7,354 bases of DNA, taken from contig DASUZP010000069.1 of assembly GCA_036376775.1 (NCBI GenBank), positions 1 to 7,354 on the forward strand, in the 5' to 3' direction. The translations under genes were made by a program, and so were the position numbers. The DNA comes from VRUE01 sp036376775 (lineage in GTDB: Bacteria > Actinomycetota > Thermoleophilia > Solirubrobacterales > 70-9). A model generated the notes under the pieces. That model had not been told where the DNA came from. It saw only the letters and a program-made list of their open reading frames with translations, and ran no database searches. Positions 1 to 5,352 of this stretch are shown here, piece by piece (the first letter of the stretch is position 1; each line of letters opens with the position of its first letter).

Positions 1-737
1 GCTCGGCGGCGGAGCTCTGGGGCGTCGTCAGGACGCGAGGTTTGGGACGGATCGACGTTTCGGCACCGCGTTCGGCTAGATCGTCCGCGACGATCCGCCG
101 ACACCACGTCCGCTACGCCACGGATGAGCTGGCCGTACGGCATCGGATCCCGGTCACGACACTCGCCCGCACCCTTTTCGACATCGCCGCCGATATGCCG
201 GCCGAAGCCTTCGAAGCGGCTCTTCGTCAGGCGGAATACCTCCATACGTTCCGCCTCGACAAGCTGGAGCAGCTATTGGAGCTATATCCCGGAAGACGAG
301 GAGCGGTGACGATCAAGACGTGCCTGCGCCGCCTCGGGCGGGGGCCAACGGGGCGGCGCCGCAGCAGGCTCGAGGACAAGTTCGCGGCGCTGCTTGCGCG
401 CGCCGACCTGCCCAGAGCCGAGTTCAATGCCCTGCTGGATATCGATGGCGTCAAGGTCGAGGCCGACTGCTTCTGGCGCGAGCGACGGCTGATCGTCGAA
501 CTCGATGGCGCCGGCGCGCACCGGACCCGCGCAGCATTCGAGTCCGACAGGGAACGCGACCGGCGGCTGCAAGTCGCCGGATGGCGGGTGGTCCGTGTCA
601 CCTGGCGCCAGCTGGACGAGCCCGTCGCCCTGCTGGCCGACCTCCACCGCCTCCTCGAGGTCGAAACTGCACCCGGCGTCGCATGGCGACGCGAGGCGCA
701 GTCTCGGCCGGCTGTACGTGATAACGTACGAACGTAA
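1..737 (+). CDS. DUF559 domain protein, 5' end missing (endonuclease-fold, AbiEi-like family)
   Basis: The frame is already open at position 3, reading SAAELWGVV before the first possible start (TTG at 42). That stretch matches the middle of long DUF559 proteins, so the true start lies upstream, probably behind an N-terminal winged-helix/AbiEi-like domain. A linker with the familiar IPVTTLARTLFDIAA block lies at about 147-191. The DUF559 domain covers about 369-653: SRLEDKF, an Asp in VEADCFW (codon 465), LIVELDG with Glu and Asp (codons 498 and 504), then HRTRAAFESDRERD and GWRVVRVTW. These resemble the acidic residues of the PD-(D/E)xK/Vsr fold. Family knowledge gives a nuclease-like fold, but biochemical roles are poorly known and the usual abortive-infection labels are weak. 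No toxin partner is visible here. The TAA stop shares its last A with the ATG of the next gene, so the two may be translationally coupled, although the functions look unrelated. Confidence 0.85.
   Translation, partial: SAAELWGVVRTRGLGRIDVSAPRSARSSATIRRHHVRYATDELAVRHRIPVTTLARTLFDIAADMPAEAFEAALRQAEYLHTFRLDKLEQLLELYPGRRGAVTIKTCLRRLGRGPTGRRRSRLEDKFAALLARADLPRAEFNALLDIDGVKVEADCFWRERRLIVELDGAGAHRTRAAFESDRERDRRLQVAGWRVVRVTWRQLDEPVALLADLHRLLEVETAPGVAWRREAQSRPAVRDNVRT
714..729. promoter_or_regulatory. Perfect inverted repeat and possible extended -10 before the XRE-cupin gene
   Basis: GTACGT (714-719), four bases GATA, then ACGTAC (724-729) form a perfect 6-bp-arm inverted repeat just upstream of the ATG at 737. 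AACGTA also occurs twice as a direct repeat (723-728 and 731-736). Within this region TGATAACGT (719-727) fits an extended -10 (TGnTAnnnT). No convincing -35 is seen, and there is no Shine-Dalgarno sequence before 737. A start site near 734-737 would give a nearly leaderless message. I infer an operator, possibly for autoregulation by the XRE protein encoded next. The promoter and the binding are both unproven, and the repeat lies inside the 3' end of the DUF559 gene. Confidence 0.4.
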
Positions 738-1348
738 TGGCGACGGTAGCGGCGACGAAGGCGGGCTCCGGCCAGCAGGGCGACGGCTCGGTGGCGGTCG
801 GCGCGCGGGTGCGCGCGCTGCGCGACGCGATGGGGTTCTCGTTGCGCGATCTTGCCCAGCGCAGTGGGGTCAGCGCGCCGATGCTGTCGCAGGTCGAGCG
901 GGGAGAGACGAGCCCGACTCTGGCCGTTGCCGAGAAGATCGCGGCCGGGCTCGAGCTGACCCTTTCGCAGCTGCTTCGCCTCGACGAGGGCGAGCACGTC
1001 TCCGTCAGTCGCGCTGCCGAGCGCCGCCGCTATGAGCGCGGCGGGCACCGCTTCGAGGAGCTGACGCCGCCACTGCCGGGGCAGCGCGCCGACGTCTCTC
1101 TACACACCTTGAAGCCAGGTGCGACGACGGGGGGGCCGGGGGACCCCCCGATCCACGAGCCGGGCAGCCGCGAGACCGCCGTCGTCTTGACCGGCGTCCT
1201 GGCGCTGATCGTCGACGGCACCCGCCACGAGCTGCATACCGGAGACAGCGTCACCTTCGACGCCGACCTGCCGCACCACTTCGAGAACGAAGGCGAGGAG
1301 CAAGCGCGCTTCCTCGCCGTGATCGCCGCCGGACTACGAAGGAGTTAG
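737..1348 (+). CDS. XRE-family transcriptional regulator with C-terminal cupin sensor domain
   Basis: This is a 203-residue protein with two domains. Residues about 22-80 form an HTH_3/XRE DNA-binding domain (VGARVRALRDAMGFSLRDLAQRSGVS..., with SQVERGETSPTL as the recognition-helix region). Residues about 117-197 form a small cupin barrel containing HEPGSRETAVVLTG (His140, Glu147, Gly153) and GDSVTFDADLPHHFENEG (Pro179, His180, His181, Asn184). HTH-cupin proteins of this build are usually one-component repressors or activators that sense a small metabolite or metal; the ligand cannot be read from sequence. The ATG at 737 lacks a Shine-Dalgarno. GTG at 791, with AGGG about 10 bases upstream, is an alternative start giving about 185 residues and keeping the HTH intact. 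The stop is only two bases from leuC, so it is almost certainly co-transcribed with leuCD, and I infer that it regulates the leucine/isoleucine genes. A 7-G run and a 6-C run at 1129-1149 encode a Gly/Pro loop before the cupin motif. Confidence 0.88.
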   Translation: MATVAATKAGSGQQGDGSVAVGARVRALRDAMGFSLRDLAQRSGVSAPMLSQVERGETSPTLAVAEKIAAGLELTLSQLLRLDEGEHVSVSRAAERRRYERGGHRFEELTPPLPGQRADVSLHTLKPGATTGGPGDPPIHEPGSRETAVVLTGVLALIVDGTRHELHTGDSVTFDADLPHHFENEGEEQARFLAVIAAGLRRS

Positions 1349-1350
1349 CC

Positions 1351-2736
1351 ATGCCGCAAACGATGTTCGACAAGATCTGGAGCGAGCACGAGGTCTCCGA
1401 CGGCCTGCTCTACATCGATCTGCACCTGGTCCACGAGGTCACCTCGCCACAGGCGTTCGACGGCCTGCGGTTGGCGGGCCGGCCGCTGCGCCGCCCCGAC
1501 AAGACGCTGGCCACGGCCGACCACAACGTGCCCACCGACGGCACGATGGCGGCGCGGCTGATCGCCGACGAGCTCTCGCGGGTCCAGGTCGAAACGCTGG
1601 AGCGCAACTGCGAGGAGTTCGGCATCCCGCTCTACTCGCTGGGTTCCGAGCGGCAGGGCATCGTCCACGTGATCGGGCCCGAGCTGGGCGTCACCCAGCC
1701 GGGAATGACGATCGTCTGCGGCGACAGTCACACCTCGACCCACGGGGCCTTCGGTGCGCTGGCCTTCGGCATCGGCACCTCGGAGGTCGAGCACGTGCTG
1801 GCGACTCAATGCCTGGTGCAGAAGCGGCCGAAGACGATGCGCATCCTCTACTCGGGTGAGCTCGGCTCCGGGGTGACGCCGAAGGACCTGATCCTGGCGA
1901 CGATCGGCCGGCTCGGCACCGGCGGCATGGTCGGCCACGCGGTCGAGTACGCCGGCCCGGCGATCGAGTCGCTATCGATGCCCGGCCGGATGACGGTCTG
2001 CAACATGACGATCGAGGCCGGCGGTCGGGCCGGGATGATCGCTCCCGACGAGACCACCTTCGAGTGGGTGCGCGGCCGCGATGCAGCGCCGCGGGACTTC
2101 GATGCCGCGGTCGAGCGCTGGCGCAAGTTGCCGACCGACGCCGACGCAAGCTTCGACGCCGAGGTCGAGATCGACGCCGCCGGCATCTCACCAATGGTCA
2201 CCTGGGGGACGAATCCCGGCATGGTGGTCGAGGTCACCGACTCGGTGCCCGACCCGGCGGCGATGGAGTCGCCCGCCGATCGCGAATCGGCCGAAAGGGC
2301 ACTCGCCTACATGGCACTGGAGCCCGGCACGCCGATGACCGAGGTGAAGCCGGAGCGCGTCTTCATCGGCTCCTGCACCAACTCCCGGATCGAGGATCTG
2401 CGCGAGGCCGCCGCCGTGGTCGACGGCCGGCGGGTTGCCGACTCGGTGCGGGCGATGGTCGTCCCCGGCTCCCAGCAAGTCAAGGCGATCGCCGAGGAGG
2501 AGGGCCTGCACGAGGTCTTCCGCGCCGCCGGTTTCGAGTGGCGCGAGGCCGGCTGCTCGATGTGCCTCGGCATGAATCCCGACATCCTGATCGAGGGCGA
2601 GCGCTGCGCCTCGACTTCGAACCGCAATTTCGAGGGGCGGCAGGGCAAGGGCGGCAGGACCCACCTGGTCAGCCCGAAGATGGCGGCAGCCGCCGCGATC
2701 GAGGGTCATTTCGTCGACATCAGGGATTGGAGCTAG
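1351..2736 (+). CDS. leuC: 3-isopropylmalate / (R)-2-methylmalate dehydratase, large subunit
   Basis: LeuC is the 4Fe-4S aconitase-family subunit that, with LeuD, isomerises 2-isopropylmalate to 3-isopropylmalate (leucine) and, in organisms with CimA, citramalate to 3-methylmalate (isoleucine). The product is 461 residues, against 466 in E. coli. It starts MPQTMFDKIW and carries the substrate/cluster region GDSHTSTHGAFGALAFGIG (124-142), the three cluster cysteines Cys342 (IGSCTNSR), Cys402 and Cys405 (AGCSMCLGMNPD), and the C-terminal STSNRNFEGRQG motif (421-432). The cysteine spacing matches E. coli Cys347/407/410, so the enzyme should be active. AAGGAG (1339-1344), six bases before the ATG, is a clear ribosome binding site that overlaps the end of the regulator gene. 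leuD begins two bases after the stop, consistent with coupled synthesis of the two subunits. Dual use for citramalate is inferred from the downstream cimA. Confidence 0.97.
   Translation: MPQTMFDKIWSEHEVSDGLLYIDLHLVHEVTSPQAFDGLRLAGRPLRRPDKTLATADHNVPTDGTMAARLIADELSRVQVETLERNCEEFGIPLYSLGSERQGIVHVIGPELGVTQPGMTIVCGDSHTSTHGAFGALAFGIGTSEVEHVLATQCLVQKRPKTMRILYSGELGSGVTPKDLILATIGRLGTGGMVGHAVEYAGPAIESLSMPGRMTVCNMTIEAGGRAGMIAPDETTFEWVRGRDAAPRDFDAAVERWRKLPTDADASFDAEVEIDAAGISPMVTWGTNPGMVVEVTDSVPDPAAMESPADRESAERALAYMALEPGTPMTEVKPERVFIGSCTNSRIEDLREAAAVVDGRRVADSVRAMVVPGSQQVKAIAEEEGLHEVFRAAGFEWREAGCSMCLGMNPDILIEGERCASTSNRNFEGRQGKGGRTHLVSPKMAAAAAIEGHFVDIRDWS
2729..2732 (+). promoter_or_regulatory. Ribosome binding site fixing the leuD start
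   Basis: GGAG at 2729-2732 lies six bases upstream of the ATG at 2739 and inside the last codons of leuC. It decides the leuD start. The same frame stays open far upstream, back to about 2064 within leuC, but that extension is arginine-rich shadow sequence with no homology to LeuD. The LeuD family begins at MRPIDVIEGKV. Confidence 0.75.
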
Positions 2737-2738
2737 GC

Positions 2739-3302
2739 ATGCGACCGATAGACGTGATCGAGGGCAAGGTCTCGGTGCTGGATCGGCACGACGTCGACAC
2801 CGACCAGATCATTCCCAAGCAGTTCCTCAAGCGGGTCGAGCGGACCGGCTTCGGCGAGTTCCTCTTCTACGACTGGATCCGCGATGGGGAGATCGAGCTG
2901 GAGCCAAATCCGATTCTCGTCGCTGGTCGCAACTTCGGCTGCGGCTCCTCGCGCGAGCATGCCCCCTGGGCGCTGGAGGACTTCGGCTTCGAGGCGATCG
3001 TCGCACCGTCCTTCGCCGACATCTTCTACGTCAACTGCACCAAGGTCGGGCTGTTGCCGGTGGTCCTCGACGAAGAGCACTGCCGGGTGGTGGCGGAGGC
3101 CGGCGGGGCGAGGATCGACGTCGATGATCAGACCGTCACCTGCGCCGGCGGCGTCTTCGAGTTCGAGATCGAGCCCGACGTCAAACGCCGCCTCTTGGGT
3201 GGCCTCGACGACATCGGCATCACCCTGGAGAACGGCGCGGCGATCGATGCCTTCGAGGCAGCGCAGGGCGCCGAAGCCGGCCCGATAACGACGGCGCTCT
3301 GA
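2739..3302 (+). CDS. leuD: 3-isopropylmalate / (R)-2-methylmalate dehydratase, small subunit
   Basis: LeuD is the swivelling small subunit of the LeuCD isomerase and closes the substrate pocket over the LeuC iron-sulfur cluster. The product is 187 residues, slightly shorter than the 201 of E. coli. Family motifs are in order: DVDTDQIIPKQFLKRVERTG (18-37), NFGCGSSREHAPWAL (65-79) and FADIFYVNCTKVGLLPVVL (92-110). The last of these is usually FYNNC, so Val98 is a mild variant. The C-terminal part (about 111-187) is the usual variable segment, ending GPITTAL. The start at ATG 2739 is chosen on the ribosome binding site, the two-base gap to leuC and the family N-terminus; a longer in-frame reading beginning inside leuC should not be used. 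The methyltransferase gene follows within about 11 bases, apparently in the same operon. Confidence 0.96.
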   Translation: MRPIDVIEGKVSVLDRHDVDTDQIIPKQFLKRVERTGFGEFLFYDWIRDGEIELEPNPILVAGRNFGCGSSREHAPWALEDFGFEAIVAPSFADIFYVNCTKVGLLPVVLDEEHCRVVAEAGGARIDVDDQTVTCAGGVFEFEIEPDVKRRLLGGLDDIGITLENGAAIDAFEAAQGAEAGPITTAL

Positions 3303-3313
3303 GCGGGGTGGGC

Positions 3314-4081
3314 ATGGAGCGGTCGATCAACACCGGACCTCGCGAGTGGGACGCCGAGACCTACGACGCGGTCTCCGATCCGCAGTTCGAATGGGGGACG
3401 GAGGTGCTCGGACGCCTGGAGCTGCAGGGGGACGAGTCAGCCATCGACGCGGGATGTGGTTCGGGCAAAGTCAGCGAGAAATTGCTGGATCGCCTCCCCG
3501 GCGGCACGTTGCTCGCGGTCGACGGCTCGGAGGCGATGATCGCCAAGGCGAAGGAACGGCTGGGGGAGAGGGCGACGTATCTCGTCGCCGACCTCTCCGA
3601 GCTGCAGGTCGAAGAGCCTGTCGACCTGGTCTTCTCGACCGCGACGTTCCACTGGATATCCGACCACGATCGACTCTTCGAGCGCCTGCGCGCGGTGTTG
3701 AAGCCGGGTGGGCGCCTGGTCGCCCAGTGTGGCGGGCAAGGGAATGTCGCCGAACACGCGCAGGCGATCGCCGCGGTCGCGGCCCGCCCCGAGTTCGCCT
3801 CGCACCTGGAGCAGATGACCGGAATATGGAACTTCGCCGACCCCGAGGAGACCGAAGCCCGCCTCCGCGCCGCCGGTTTTGCGGAGGCGCGCTGCTGGCT
3901 CGAGCCGAAGCCGGTCACCCCCGCCGATCCACTCGCCTTCACCTCCACCGTCACCCTCGGGCCGCTTCTCGCCCAGCTCCCGGAGGACCGGCGCCGCCCC
4001 TTCGCCGAAGCGATTCTCGAGGAGTCCGCAAGTCCACTGACGCTCGACTACGTCCGCCTGAACATCGAGGCACGCACCTGA
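3314..4081 (+). CDS. Class I SAM-dependent methyltransferase, trans-aconitate methyltransferase-like
   Basis: This is a Rossmann-fold methyltransferase of 255 residues from ATG 3314, or 257 from GTG 3308. I prefer the ATG because a G-rich GGTGG lies just before it. Numbering from GTG 3308, motif I is AIDAGCGSGKVSEKLL (45-60), followed by the SAM-ribose acidic strand LLAVDGSEAMIAKAKERL (68-85), the motif II Asp in YLVADLSEL (Asp95), then DLVFSTATFHWISDHDRLFERL (106-127) and VLKPGGRLVAQCGG (130-143). The HWISDHDRLFERL segment and the overall order resemble Tam (trans-aconitate 2-methyltransferase), but the C-terminal half (about 150-257) is the divergent substrate part, so the substrate is unknown. 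It directly follows leuD and precedes leuB. I infer that a leucine-pathway acid such as 3-isopropylmalate is worth testing. It could also be a generic methyltransferase carried in the operon by chance. Confidence 0.85.
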   Translation: MERSINTGPREWDAETYDAVSDPQFEWGTEVLGRLELQGDESAIDAGCGSGKVSEKLLDRLPGGTLLAVDGSEAMIAKAKERLGERATYLVADLSELQVEEPVDLVFSTATFHWISDHDRLFERLRAVLKPGGRLVAQCGGQGNVAEHAQAIAAVAARPEFASHLEQMTGIWNFADPEETEARLRAAGFAEARCWLEPKPVTPADPLAFTSTVTLGPLLAQLPEDRRRPFAEAILEESASPLTLDYVRLNIEART

Positions 4082-4129
4082 CGTGCCGTCGCTTATGTAC
4101 CCATATCGGCCTACTGGCGATGGCACGTC
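4080..4129. repeat. 13-bp-arm inverted repeat between the methyltransferase gene and leuB
   Basis: The arm at 4080-4092 (GACGTGCCGTCGC) pairs with 4117-4129 (GCGATGGCACGTC) over 13 positions. Twelve are Watson-Crick pairs and one is a G-U wobble (4088 with 4121), with a 24-base loop. The left arm overlaps the TGA stop (4079-4081) of the methyltransferase. No T-run follows the right arm. It may act as a terminator without a U-tract for the upstream operon, or as an operator abutting the possible leuB -10 at 4130. The sequence cannot choose between these. Confidence 0.5.
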
Positions 4130-4135
4130 TAGAGT
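4130..4135 (+). promoter_or_regulatory. Possible -10 element of a near-leaderless leuB promoter
   Basis: TAGAGT at 4130-4135 fits TAnnnT and ends nine bases before the GTG start of leuB at 4145. No Shine-Dalgarno sequence is present before leuB, so a very short or absent leader would make sense. No convincing -35 is seen about 17 bases upstream; that stretch (around 4107-4112) is CGGCCT-like. The element directly abuts the right arm of the inverted repeat ending at 4129, so a protein bound there could affect initiation. Weak evidence overall. Confidence 0.3.
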
Positions 4136-4144
4136 GGCGCGCCT

Positions 4145-5221
4145 GTGAGCGACGTTCCGCGCATAGTTCTGCTGCCCGGCGATGGGATCGGGCCTGAGAT
4201 CGTCGCTGCCGCGACTCAGCTGCTCGAAGCGCTCGGCGACTTCGAGTTCGACCGGCGCCTCATGGGCGGTTGCTCGATCGACGCCGACGGCGTCGCGCTC
4301 ACCGACGAGGTCCTCGACGTCTGCCGCGCCTCGGACGCGGTCCTGCTGGGCGCCGTCGGCGGCCCCAAGTGGGACACCACCGATCCCGAGGCGCCGCGCC
4401 CCGAGCAGGGACTGCTCGGCCTGCGCAAGGGCATGGGGCTCTTCGCCAATCTGCGGCCGGTGCGGCCCAGCCCTGCGCTCGTCGGCTCCAGCCCGCTGCG
4501 CGAGGAGCGAATCGTCGGAACCGACCTGCTGGTCGTGCGCGAGCTGACCGGCGGCATCTACTTTGGCGACAGCGGCCGCGACGGCGACTCCGCCCACGAC
4601 ACCTGCGAGTACTCGACCGCCGAGATCGAGCGGATCGCCCGTACGGGCTTCGAGGCGGCACAGCGCCGCGCCGACGGCGGCGGGCGGCGGCCCCGCGTCA
4701 CCTCGGTCGACAAGGCCAACGTGCTCGAGACCTCACGGCTCTGGCGCGAGGTCGTCAGCGGCATCGCCGGCGACTATCCCGACGTCGAGCTCGACCATCT
4801 GCTGGTCGACAACGCAGCGATGCAGCTCGTCTCACGCCCGGCCGAGTTCGACGTGATCGTCACCGAGAACCTCTTTGGCGACATCCTCAGCGACGAGTCG
4901 GCGATGCTTACCGGCTCGCTCGGCATGCTGCCCTCGGCCAGCCTCGGCGAGGCGGGCGCCCCCGGCCTGTTCGAGCCGGTCCACGGTTCCGCTCCGGACA
5001 TCGCCGGGCAGGGGATCGCCAACCCGCTGGCCACCTTCCTCAGCGCCGCGATGATGCTGCGCCACGGGCTCGGTCGCCCCGATGACGCGGAGCGGATCGA
5101 GGCCGCCGTCGATGCGATCCTCGAGCGCGGCCTGCGCACGCCTGACCTGGCGGCTGCGGGAGAGACGACCGTGAGCACGGACGCGGTCACCGAAGCCGTC
5201 CTGAACGAGCTTTCCGTGTAG
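4145..5221 (+). CDS. leuB: 3-isopropylmalate dehydrogenase
   Basis: LeuB oxidatively decarboxylates 3-isopropylmalate to 2-oxoisocaproate using NAD+. In a citramalate pathway the same enzyme can take 3-methylmalate to 2-oxobutyrate. The 358-residue product has the full family pattern: LLPGDGIGPEIV (9-20), LLGAVGGPKWD (67-77), the substrate arginines in GLLGLRKGMGLFANLRPVRP (Arg94, Arg104) and VREL (Arg132), catalytic Tyr139 (GGIYFG) and Lys190 (SVDKANVL), metal-binding Asp222, Asp246 and Asp250, and the NAD site HGSAPDIAGQGIANP (280-294). Asp285-Ile286 is typical of NAD rather than NADP use. The length and the RKGMGLFANLRP block mark the common bacterial type. The start is GTG 4145, giving MSDVPRIVLLPGDG, with no ribosome binding site in front of it. 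The TAG stop uses the first G of the inverted-repeat element that begins at 5221. Confidence 0.97.
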   Translation: MSDVPRIVLLPGDGIGPEIVAAATQLLEALGDFEFDRRLMGGCSIDADGVALTDEVLDVCRASDAVLLGAVGGPKWDTTDPEAPRPEQGLLGLRKGMGLFANLRPVRPSPALVGSSPLREERIVGTDLLVVRELTGGIYFGDSGRDGDSAHDTCEYSTAEIERIARTGFEAAQRRADGGGRRPRVTSVDKANVLETSRLWREVVSGIAGDYPDVELDHLLVDNAAMQLVSRPAEFDVIVTENLFGDILSDESAMLTGSLGMLPSASLGEAGAPGLFEPVHGSAPDIAGQGIANPLATFLSAAMMLRHGLGRPDDAERIEAAVDAILERGLRTPDLAAAGETTVSTDAVTEAVLNELSV

Positions 5222-5333
5222 AGCCCATCCCGGTAGAGGTGGAACGTCTTGTACTTTCTCGTCGAGGGCTTCGGGCGACAGCCTGGAGGCGATCCATCAA
5301 AAAGTTAAGTGGAACCTCTACCGGGATGGGCTC
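5221..5333. mobile_element. MITE-like element with perfect 20-bp terminal inverted repeats and GTA flanks
   Basis: GAGCCCATCCCGGTAGAGGT at 5221-5240 is repeated exactly in inverse orientation at 5314-5333, giving a 113-bp unit with a 73-base interior. GTA lies immediately outside both ends (5218-5220 and 5334-5336), as expected of a 3-bp target duplication. Similarity between the two ends continues imperfectly inward (CTTGTACTTTCT near 5248-5259 against the reverse complement of AAAAAGTTAAG near 5299-5309). The interior is about 53% G+C (39 of 73), clearly lower than the surrounding genes. No transposase is encoded; only tiny open frames exist. I infer a non-autonomous element moved by an IS elsewhere in the genome, with IS5-type ends a loose guess. 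The alternative is a transcribed hairpin (20-bp stem) acting on leuB/ilvE messages, but it has no U-tract after it. Confidence 0.6.
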
Positions 5334-5339
5334 GTAAGG

Positions 5340-5345
5340 CATAAT
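5340..5345 (+). promoter_or_regulatory. Likely -10 element for leaderless ilvE
   Basis: CATAAT at 5340-5345 differs from TATAAT at one base and ends seven bases before the ilvE ATG at 5353. That would place the transcription start on the A of the start codon. There is no well-spaced Shine-Dalgarno sequence; AAGG at 5336-5339 is 13 bases away. A -35 would fall in the right terminal repeat of the element (about 5317-5322) and does not match consensus. Confidence 0.4.
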
Positions 5346-5352
5346 TTCGCCG

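Noticed and set aside
42..737. TTG at 42 as the start of the DUF559 gene.
   Set aside because: The frame upstream to position 3 encodes conserved family sequence (SAAELWGVV), so the gene begins before the window.
1..737. DUF559 gene plus XRE gene as a toxin-antitoxin or defence pair.
   Set aside because: The XRE protein carries a cupin sensor and is packed against leuC, and no toxin domain is seen; the adjacency alone does not support a defence system.
227..1048. Minus-strand 273-codon open frame across the DUF559 and XRE genes.
   Set aside because: Arg/Ser-rich shadow sequence opposite two supported domains.
2064..3302. A 412-codon open frame that contains leuD and starts inside leuC.
   Set aside because: Its first 225 codons overlap leuC in another frame and are Arg/Gly-rich with no family match. 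The LeuD family start and a ribosome binding site place the real start at 2739.
3437..4597. A long minus-strand open frame of 386 codons opposite the methyltransferase gene and leuB.
   Set aside because: It lies opposite two well-supported genes, spans their intergenic gap and has composition typical of antisense shadows in GC-rich DNA; no domain is recognisable.
5249..5308. A 19-codon open frame (TTG start, MYFLVEGFGRQ...) inside the element, considered as a leader peptide for attenuation.
   Set aside because: It has no run of Leu, Ile or Val codons, no ribosome binding site and no terminator/antiterminator pair ahead of ilvE.
5221..5333. The inverted repeat as an ordinary intrinsic terminator of leuB.
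   Set aside because: The loop is 73 bases and no T-run follows the right arm. The A-rich/T-rich stretch is inside the loop. The flanking GTA copies fit insertion better, although read-out as a hairpin is not excluded.
5277..5336. A protein-like frame at the right end of the element (DSLEAIHQKVKWNLYRDG), considered as a gene remnant.
   Set aside because: I do not recognise the family, there is no start, and the frame runs through the terminal repeat into ilvE out of frame. It is too short to support.
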